64,000 nucleotides of DNA. Origin: Natronosalvus rutilus. GTDB lineage: Archaea; Halobacteriota; Halobacteria; Halobacteriales; Natrialbaceae. The DNA is taken from positions 186,001-250,000 of the forward strand of contig NZ_CP100356.1 in the NCBI RefSeq assembly GCF_024204665.1. Reading direction: 5' to 3'. Position numbers and translations under genes: made by a program. A model generated the notes under the pieces. It had not been told where the DNA came from. It did no database searches and saw only the letters and a program-made list of their open reading frames with translations. Every line of letters starts with the position of its first letter. Positions within the stretch are counted from its first letter, which is position 1. Positions 26,292-33,183 of this stretch are shown here, in pieces.

Positions 26292-27187
26292 GGGTTTGTG
26301 TCTGGTGTGAACGTGATGTCGCGGTCGTACACCGCGAGGTAGTAGTACTGCTTGTCGAACTGTTCGAGCCCGGCCATTACCTGTTGGGTCGATTGTGACG
26401 TCGAAACCAACGATTCGCCGTCAGCAAGTTCGATTCGTTTGATCCCCAATACAGAATTTTTGGCGGTCGTATCTAACGGTGCACCCGAGAGTTCGAGTTT
26501 GCCAACGTTCTCGCTGCACAGTGTGGCCAGTCCTTGATCGAACGCGTCTCGAGTACACCCGAGTCGCTCACAAGTTCGTTCACGGAGCTTGGGGATTGAG
26601 AGGTACCGCTGGCGGAGGTTGACACCGGCGGTTTCCTCTAGTTCGTCGTAGAGCTCGAGAAGGATGTATTGGAAGTTCTTTGGCACGCTGTTTCGAGAGG
26701 CAACATAGTAGTCGCCAGTAAATGCGTTCCGCTGGACTCCTCCCAGTCGCTCTCCCCAATCGCCGACAACTTCGATTCCCGTTTGATTGAACGAATACAG
26801 CGAGAATTCATATTCGGCTTTGAGGAACTCGAGTAACGAATCAGTGTCCGTTGGCCCACGTTCAGCGAGTGCGTCGAGAAACGCTCCGTAGTGTGGGCTA
26901 CGAACGGCAAGAATGTCGTCGGCTTCCGACCACGTTTCGGATCGGATCGCCTCTAAGAATTGTTCACCGATCGGAGTCGTCGAGTAGGTTGGCTCCTCCT
27001 GGTCGCCATCTTCGCGGAGGAGAGCAATTCGCGTCGCCTCGAGAATCGTCTCTCGTGCTCGTCTATGCGTTATGGAGAGCGTTTCTTCGATGTCATCGGT
27101 TGTTCTTCGAGTTCCTTCACACAGGTGTGTGAGTTCAGTGAGGCGGGCCAGTGTAACGGGACGGACCGTCGCACGTTCGGATGTCAC
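26288..27187 (-). CDS. Winged-helix protein between dpdA-like and AAA+ genes
   Basis: 299 residues beginning at a GTG that overlaps the dpdA stop by 4 bp. The N-terminal third is a helix-turn-helix/winged-helix (TTDDIEETLSITHRRARETI ... TPIGEQFLEAI). The remainder has no recognised domain. In layout it resembles the 287-residue winged-helix gene at 36084-36947, which also accompanies an ATPase, so the two may be functional analogues. Resemblance to DpdG-type proteins of bacterial dpd islands is possible but not established from sequence alone. Confidence 0.65.
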   Translation of the reverse strand: MTSERATVRPVTLARLTELTHLCEGTRRTTDDIEETLSITHRRARETILEATRIALLREDGDQEEPTYSTTPIGEQFLEAIRSETWSEADDILAVRSPHYGAFLDALAERGPTDTDSLLEFLKAEYEFSLYSFNQTGIEVVGDWGERLGGVQRNAFTGDYYVASRNSVPKNFQYILLELYDELEETAGVNLRQRYLSIPKLRERTCERLGCTRDAFDQGLATLCSENVGKLELSGAPLDTTAKNSVLGIKRIELADGESLVSTSQSTQQVMAGLEQFDKQYYYLAVYDRDITFTPDTNP

Positions 27188-28218
27188 GCTAACCTCCGTA
27201 CCTGCTGTTTAGCGGTCCTGTAGGCTCGTTGTGTGACCTCGTTTCCCCGAAACCGAAGATCCAGGTAGTCCTCGATGTCTCTTCCGGACGACGATACGTA
27301 CCGAAACCGACGGAGTTCCGTCGTTAACGCCCACAGGTTGTGTTGCGTGAGTGCATTACGGTCCGCTCTGATCTCCTCAAGAGTCCGCTCACCACAGATT
27401 GGGCACGAGCACGGGAGGTACTCGAGGTCGTCGATATTCCACAGTTCTTCACCGCCGAATCCCGGTATCAGATAGTTCCGGTTTCCAGCGCTCCGAATGA
27501 ACGCCGAGGAATCGAAACTATCGACACCCAGATAGAGTAACAGGGGTTGGTAGACGAGGCCGCCGAGTCCGTATACGTGCAAGTGTTTGTCTGTTGCCGT
27601 TCGCGCTGCCAGTACCAACTTCGTGACTTTCGTATAATCTGTCCTAACGGGGACAAGACTTCCCAGAGCATACCCGTCGAAATTCCCTCGCTTCTCGAGG
27701 TATCGGATACTGTTTCGAATCGTCTCTGGATCGTACCCGTGGACGCTCGCGAAGAGTGACGCCTCTCCGTTGTGTTGTTCACTCGCCGCCAGTGCGAAGT
27801 TGATACTCTGATCGATCCGTCGCTGGTTTTCTGTCGATCGATTTTGCCTCGAGAGAGGGATATCGACCGTCCCAATAATGTCCGCCTTGAGTTGTCGTTG
27901 CGTCGCAAGGGTTTCTTCGGGAGTCGTATCCAGGTCTTCGTTTGTGAAATCGAACCCTCCGCTATCAGCGTAAACGATCGTGTGTTCCGGGACGTTCATC
28001 TCTTCTCGAAGCGATACACCGTTGGTCAACCGATCCCACATCGGATCTCTATTCCTAATCGCTCGGGCGTTGATCATCGCTGTCGGTAGATCTGGAATAG
28101 AATCGATGTACTGCGGGGTATTGTCGCTCGATCGTTTTCCCAGATTTCGGACCGGGAATAAAATTGGAGTTTGCAACTCCCCATGTGGGAGATCAAGCGT
28201 TTGTTGTCGAAACAACAT
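27184..28218 (-). CDS. dpdA: DpdA-type guanine transglycosylase (TGT superfamily)
   Basis: 344 residues from the ATG at 28218. TGT hallmarks: D85 in ADSGGFDF (substrate aspartate), the FDGYALGSLVP strand corresponding to GYAIGGLAVGE, GVDSFDSSAF with the nucleophile aspartate (D233 or D236), and a zinc site C270-x-C272-x2-C275 ... H293. It lacks the C-terminal tRNA-binding PUA region of the archaeosine enzyme and is shorter than bacterial Tgt. In bacterial dpd islands this family swaps preQ0 for guanine in DNA. Here it leads an operon of three overlapping genes, and preQ0 genes lie at 49-51 kb. DNA as substrate is inference from context and size. Confidence 0.8.
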   Translation of the reverse strand: MLFRQQTLDLPHGELQTPILFPVRNLGKRSSDNTPQYIDSIPDLPTAMINARAIRNRDPMWDRLTNGVSLREEMNVPEHTIVYADSGGFDFTNEDLDTTPEETLATQRQLKADIIGTVDIPLSRQNRSTENQRRIDQSINFALAASEQHNGEASLFASVHGYDPETIRNSIRYLEKRGNFDGYALGSLVPVRTDYTKVTKLVLAARTATDKHLHVYGLGGLVYQPLLLYLGVDSFDSSAFIRSAGNRNYLIPGFGGEELWNIDDLEYLPCSCPICGERTLEEIRADRNALTQHNLWALTTELRRFRYVSSSGRDIEDYLDLRFRGNEVTQRAYRTAKQQVRRLA

Positions 28219-28360
28219 CCTCAACTTCGACTAAGCTGTTCCGTCAGATAGGTAATAGCCCTCTATTACGAATAACTCAACTGATAATGAGAATATTCAA
28301 AATTTGCCAAATTGCACTAGTCCAATAAGTGGAGTAGAAGGCGTTTCAACGGAAAACATG

Positions 28361-28377
28361 ATATATGAGTCATATAT
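28361..28377. promoter_or_regulatory. 17-bp palindrome, candidate operator
   Basis: ATATATGAGTCATATAT has perfect 8-bp arms around one central base. It lies about 140 bp upstream of dpdA and 70 bp beyond the 3' end of the DUF7344-type regulator gene. Confidence 0.35.
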
Positions 28378-28445
28378 TTGTTATAATCTCGGTGAGGTTC
28401 GTATGATATGCTTTCATTAGAATAGAACGGTAGTTTCAACTCCTT

Positions 28446-28823
28446 TCAATTAACGGACTCAAGTAACCCGCTGGAAAACATTCTTCCAATCGCTACAAGA
28501 CAAGCGTGGTAGGAAGTTTTTCGAGTTACCATCACCGTTTTTCGATCAGCGTCGTATTCAAGTATCCCCTTGGTCGCCAATTTTGGTAGATGAACTTGAA
28601 TAAGGCTGTTATACGCTGATTCGTATTCTGAAGTACTGATTTCTCGAGGAGGCCGCTCAAGTTCGACGGCCCTAATAATACGGGCAATTTGACGGACGTC
28701 GACCGTAGTACCACAATCGAACAGCGAGAGGTATGTAATCGTCAAGAGTCGACGTTGATTTCCTAACAGACGATACGTATCCGACACCGGTTGAGTCGCT
28801 TCATCTCTCTTCTCTGTTGTCAT
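28446..28823 (-). CDS. DUF7344-type winged-helix regulator
   Basis: 125 residues: DTYRLLGNQRRLLTITYLSL is the typical opening of haloarchaeal DUF7344 proteins, followed by VDVRQIARIIRAVELERPPR and the wing KLATKGILEYDADRKTVMVT. These are ArsR-like DNA-binding proteins. It lies between the two transglycosylase units on the same strand and is the obvious candidate to regulate them. The leader carries a T-run plus C/G hairpin (28838-28868) like those upstream of the TFB and tnpB-fusion genes. Confidence 0.75.
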   Translation of the reverse strand: MTTEKRDEATQPVSDTYRLLGNQRRLLTITYLSLFDCGTTVDVRQIARIIRAVELERPPREISTSEYESAYNSLIQVHLPKLATKGILEYDADRKTVMVTRKTSYHACLVAIGRMFSSGLLESVN

Positions 28824-28920
28824 TATCGTTCTGAGGGTGACCCCTCACCCATCTTTGGGGGAGAAAAAATACCATGGAGCGAACTGGTAATTACATCAAA
28901 GCGACTGTAAATTACTCACG

Positions 28921-29622
28921 TCAAAATTCACTCAGGTCTCTTTGCGAGGTCGGGCTACCAAGACACGCCGCTTTTACGTCATCGGATGATGTGAACTCGG
29001 CCCCCAAAGCGAGATTATCGGCGAAATTCTTCAGATAGGCTCCTTTTAACGCGACAACAATTGAACCCTGTTCTTTCGCTTGTTTGGTGCGAGCAGGGAT
29101 CGAGACAACATTGTCGAATTGCTCCGCGAGTTCTTCTTGGTTGAAAGCCACTGCCAGTGTTTCGGGTGGCAGTGAAGACACCACGTCGGGCATGTCTAAC
29201 GCTCGGTAGTAGTCGGTTCCAAGAGGGAAGAATATGAGATCGTACGTCAAAGCAGTCGCCAGTTCTCGGACTCGACGGGAAATCCCGAGAGTCTCGGAGC
29301 GGGATTCAATCTCCTTCGCCGTCATCTCCGCGAACGTGACGTTATACGGGGGGAGTTCTTCGTCCTCTTCGACGACTCCGAACCCAGCGCTGATGAAGTA
29401 CCGATTGATGGCGTGTCCGTTGGCACGGAGCGAGTCGATCGCATCACCGATGTACTGCTGTTGACGACCGGTGTAGAGTTTCCGTGCTGGGATGCTGGCT
29501 ACTCCTTCACGAGCACGGAGTGAGTCGAGACTCGACTCATCAAGTTCCGGCGCATCGTATACTGCACTATCGTTCGGATATGATTTACTGTTCGAACACT
29601 GATCGACGATGAGGATTTTCAT
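28921..29622 (-). CDS. DUF6884-type protein paired with large transglycosylase
   Basis: 233 residues. It begins MKILIVDQCSNSKSYPNDS and has IPARKLYTGRQQQYIGDAID and YFISAGFGVV, the arrangement of the DUF6884 family (normally CSxxK ... PAxxLYxS ... SAKHG). It starts 2 bp after the large transglycosylase stop, so the two are translationally linked. The family is often found beside nucleic-acid modification genes; its reaction is not known. A second, truncated relative is at 15252-15685. Confidence 0.7.
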   Translation of the reverse strand: MKILIVDQCSNSKSYPNDSAVYDAPELDESSLDSLRAREGVASIPARKLYTGRQQQYIGDAIDSLRANGHAINRYFISAGFGVVEEDEELPPYNVTFAEMTAKEIESRSETLGISRRVRELATALTYDLIFFPLGTDYYRALDMPDVVSSLPPETLAVAFNQEELAEQFDNVVSIPARTKQAKEQGSIVVALKGAYLKNFADNLALGAEFTSSDDVKAACLGSPTSQRDLSEF

Positions 29623-29624
29623 GA

Positions 29625-31829
29625 CTAAAACTCCATTAACCCTTTCTGCACCATGAACTCAGGCAGAAACTCGCTGTCGTATCCAAGCTGGTCGAGAACG
29701 GCCGCTCGGAACTCCGACGGCACTTGGTACGACGCTATCGTGCATCCTTGTTGTTCAATCCGTTCAACGACGTCAGGGTGAATAGTCTTGTCAGGGTCGT
29801 ACAGGAACACTTTCTGATATCGTGCACAGAACTCGCCGACAGACGCCGCCATCTCGGTCGGATCAAGCGAAACCGTCGTCGGTGGTTCCGACCACCACTC
29901 GTGAATTCCTTCAGCGCTTATGACTCCGACCTCCGCTACAGGAAGATCGTGGACATCCGACCAGAAGTCCGTCTGCTCGGTGAGGAAGTATCCCTCCACA
30001 GAACTCCACGACGTCAGGGAGTCGGAGGCAGGCATCGCGACGAGAGTCTTTGGAAGCGCTTCCCGAAATTGGTCATAAAACCGTTTCGTGTTGTGAAACC
30101 CACGGCGCCGGTTTCGGTTATTCGCCCGGAAGATCGCCACTTCGATGCCATGCTCTCTGCAGATCCGACAGTCACACTCTTTCCACGGCTCCTCTCGAAG
30201 GAGTCGCTTGTACTCCTCGAGTAATCGCTCGTCGCCTATCCACGACGCGTAATCTTCCACGAGTAGCCAAATCTGATCGAACGTGCCGGTGTCGCCCGAG
30301 TATTTTTCGCGCTGTTCAATGGTCTCTGCCATTCTGGGGAAGGTTCCGTCGAACTGCTCTCGAGCGGTATCGATCAATGATTGGTATTTGTCGAAGTCTA
30401 GTGGTGACTTGGGATTGTCGTCTCTAAGCAACTTGATTACGGCATTACGGAGAGGGCGACTGAAACTCGCCCGGAGTTCGCGACCGTACTCGTAGTCGTC
30501 CCGGAAATGCTCCTCGATGTCACGGAGAAGGCGTTGATCGTACGCGTCGTCGTGTCTATGCGTTTTCAAGTATGGCGCCAGTCCGTCCAGTGCGCGTTCT
30601 GCGTCTGTGACCCACGCTCGGATGGCCTTAGAAATCAATTCCCCCTCGTCGAAGGCGCGAAGTGAATGAAGGAGTTCCTGACCACGCAGGGCAATTTGAA
30701 TCCGCTTTTCGAGTGAGTCTCGGTTCGATCCAAATCGAACACGAAGTGCATCGTATCGTCGTTCGCTATCGAGGTGGTAGTTGTCGCCACCGGTCCAGGC
30801 TGACCGAAGCATACTTGCGCTGTCGAAGCTCGACATTCCGGTCTGTCCGATTGCATCGAATGCATCCGTTTTGGCAAACCCGAATACGTGTGTGTCAACC
30901 CTCGTTTTTCGAGTACGTTCGTGCTCCTTGACTGCGTTTCCGACGCCTGTGACGATATCACGGATTCTGGCAGCGTTACTTCCTGCGACGCCACCGATTC
31001 CAATGTACTGGTATCCACGTTCAAGCACCTGTTCAGCAGCACGGGCGTACGATATTGGATCCCATCCCTGAATAGCGACCATCAGACGGAATGAGTAGTC
31101 GTTAGCGTCGTACAGTTCCTTCATCTCCCTGGCGTTGTTGAGGGTCAATTGATACCGAAACTCTGTGTCGTCCTCACGGTAAACAGCACGAGGATCAGTA
31201 CAGAGCCGCTCGAGGACTGCGACTGGATCACCTTCGAAGTCCTCCGGCTCGAACTGGTTTACTGAAGGGGCATCGCAAATCGTTGAATCGTAATCCTCGA
31301 CATATGCAGGCCACTCCGACGGCCATTCATCGATCATCACATCGACCTCATCAGTCAACTCTTTGGGGAGTTCACTGGGTGTGAATTCTGCATCAGCGAA
31401 CGCACGTTTGTCGAGATATAGACGGGTCTCGTGACCGGAGCCAAGTACGAGATGATCGATCGTCACCCCAACTGTAACATCGAGGTTCTCGTAAAACGCC
31501 AACATTTCGTCGTTGTCATAGGGTGGGAATGGGAGCGTTTTGTATCCCCAGGCGCCGCAGTCGCTAATCGTCGGAAGCCAATTGGGGATATTGAGATTGG
31601 ACTGTTCGTCGTAAACACCGTGGGACGTAAGCCGATCGAACTTCGTCGCGCTCTCTTCGACCTGTTCACGTGAGATTAGAACCCCGTCGATCGGGGTGGT
31701 CTCATAGTCAAAGATGTCCCAAATATACTGCAACTGGCGCTCGTCTTTTCCGAGTTCCGAATGCTCGTCGTGCTCAAAATCGTAGTGAGCGTCGACGTTG
31801 TCATCCCATTCAGGAACGTAAAACCTCAC
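29625..31829 (-). CDS. Large TGT-superfamily protein (second DpdA-like enzyme)
   Basis: 734 residues, GTG start. The TGT barrel elements are spread out: D90 in ISDCGAWGYK (equivalent of DSGGF), VAIQGWDP and YQYIGIGGVAG (glycine-rich recognition loop), D336 in GMSSFDSASMLR (nucleophile equivalent), and zinc ligands C552-x-C554-x2-C557 ... H579. A 180-residue insertion precedes the GG loop and ~145 residues follow the zinc site with no recognised fold. Keeping all catalytic and zinc positions suggests an active enzyme that differs from the 344-residue DpdA-like protein. It is followed at once by the DUF6884 gene. Confidence 0.75.
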   Translation of the reverse strand: MRFYVPEWDDNVDAHYDFEHDEHSELGKDERQLQYIWDIFDYETTPIDGVLISREQVEESATKFDRLTSHGVYDEQSNLNIPNWLPTISDCGAWGYKTLPFPPYDNDEMLAFYENLDVTVGVTIDHLVLGSGHETRLYLDKRAFADAEFTPSELPKELTDEVDVMIDEWPSEWPAYVEDYDSTICDAPSVNQFEPEDFEGDPVAVLERLCTDPRAVYREDDTEFRYQLTLNNAREMKELYDANDYSFRLMVAIQGWDPISYARAAEQVLERGYQYIGIGGVAGSNAARIRDIVTGVGNAVKEHERTRKTRVDTHVFGFAKTDAFDAIGQTGMSSFDSASMLRSAWTGGDNYHLDSERRYDALRVRFGSNRDSLEKRIQIALRGQELLHSLRAFDEGELISKAIRAWVTDAERALDGLAPYLKTHRHDDAYDQRLLRDIEEHFRDDYEYGRELRASFSRPLRNAVIKLLRDDNPKSPLDFDKYQSLIDTAREQFDGTFPRMAETIEQREKYSGDTGTFDQIWLLVEDYASWIGDERLLEEYKRLLREEPWKECDCRICREHGIEVAIFRANNRNRRRGFHNTKRFYDQFREALPKTLVAMPASDSLTSWSSVEGYFLTEQTDFWSDVHDLPVAEVGVISAEGIHEWWSEPPTTVSLDPTEMAASVGEFCARYQKVFLYDPDKTIHPDVVERIEQQGCTIASYQVPSEFRAAVLDQLGYDSEFLPEFMVQKGLMEF

Positions 31830-32490
31830 AGACAGTATTCACCACGATGTGATTGTTTGCTCTCGCATATGAATCTCTCCATCCGATTTTTAAGCACTTG
31901 TCATAGTTATTTTATTGGCCCACATGCTCCCAAGGTGGGGCTTAGCAGTCATGCTGTTCCGTATACTTGGGTCGTGCGAAACAATTACCGCCTGACATCC
32001 ACTCCGAACAAGTGTTATAAGGATGATTGTTGGATTCTGTCATACCGAATCCTGTCCCGTTCTAATATGGGTTAAATGTTGTCGATCGTTCATGTGAACT
32101 CCACATTCCCTACGATATTTTGAATTACTATCAAGATGTAGCTCGCCTGCAGGACGTGTGATGTGGCGTATTCCGCCTGCAGACAATCCTGAATTGAGTC
32201 AGATATAAATGTTGTACCTGGTGCTCAGCCGATTTCTCGTTGGATTACTTATTGTGTACTCTCGAAGTTGAGGCGCTCCAGAGACCACTACAACCGAGGT
32301 CGGCCAAATCAGTATTTCATGGACAAACCTGCTGAGAGGGGCTAAACTATATAGCTCTGTTTTTGGACACAGCTTCACCGATCTGATTCTTTAATAGAGT
32401 CGTTTTGGGAAGCATTAAGACTAACTGAGACAACCACACGCTCTAATCGGACTACTGAACCTTTGGATACTGTCGGATCTCCTACCGACC
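31830..32490. other. 660-bp gap without a gene
   Basis: No convincing coding frame. AT-rich, with an inverted CGCCTGCAGG ... CCTGCAGAC pair (about 32150-32190) and a degenerate stretch near 32310-32350 (GACAAACCTGCTGAGAGGGG) that resembles the 3' end of a haloarchaeal transposase gene. It separates two minus-strand operons. Confidence 0.45.
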
Positions 32491-33183
32491 TTATTCACCC
32501 CGCAGTTGAAGACTCAGATGCGCACCTAACGATCCCTGCAGTTCGTCGATTTCCTTGTCGGATAGAGACGACAACTGAACCGAACCCCCAGAGATGAGGG
32601 ATCGCACGTGCTCTTCGGCTCCCGAGCCACGGAACGGTTCCATGAGTTTGTTCTCAATATTCTCTAACTCTATGACTACATTTTGACGCACCTGCTTCCG
32701 AATCGATTGTTCTTGCTCCGAAAACTGTTTATCAGTTTGATAACTCACTTCATCTAGATCCTCAATTTCCTCCTCAATTATCCGAATGCGATCCGGTGGA
32801 ATACGATTAGTTCGCTGGTTGAGTGAATTGAGTCCCTTCAGATGTGAACTCAATTTATGTTTTACCCCCTGAATCTCGCCCCGAATTCGCTGTTCTTCTT
32901 CGTCCAATGCCTCCGTTAGCCCGGTCAGTTTGTCTTCGGTTCGGTCGAATTGATTGGATTCCCACGCTGTCTTCACCTGTTCGACTTTCTGTACCGTTTC
33001 GTCACTCGGACTGAAACCCTCGATGTTGCTCTTTTTTCCACCAGACAACTCCTCAAACCTCGCCCCGAGAAGTACCGTCTTACGCATTGTCTGAACAGCG
33101 TCTTCCAGTCGCGAGGCCAGCTGCTGGTTTCGATGCTGCTCGTAGTACGCTTCGAGTTGACGTTCTAGTTCACTGATTGGCAT
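32491..33183 (-). CDS. Coiled-coil protein, third gene of ATPase operon
   Basis: 230 residues, largely helical with heptad-like Leu/Gln/Glu spacing (residues ~80-195) and no catalytic motif. Its start overlaps the end of the 970-residue ATPase gene by 14 bp, which indicates coupled translation and probably a stoichiometric complex. The position and size are like DpdI of bacterial dpd islands, but that equivalence is a guess from gene order. Confidence 0.65.
   Translation of the reverse strand: MPISELERQLEAYYEQHRNQQLASRLEDAVQTMRKTVLLGARFEELSGGKKSNIEGFSPSDETVQKVEQVKTAWESNQFDRTEDKLTGLTEALDEEEQRIRGEIQGVKHKLSSHLKGLNSLNQRTNRIPPDRIRIIEEEIEDLDEVSYQTDKQFSEQEQSIRKQVRQNVVIELENIENKLMEPFRGSGAEEHVRSLISGGSVQLSSLSDKEIDELQGSLGAHLSLQLRGE

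Noticed and set aside
25410-26342. 310-codon plus-strand frame over the AAA+ ATPase gene
   Set aside because: Antisense shadow; the minus strand has Walker A and B motifs and 4-bp overlaps with its neighbour.
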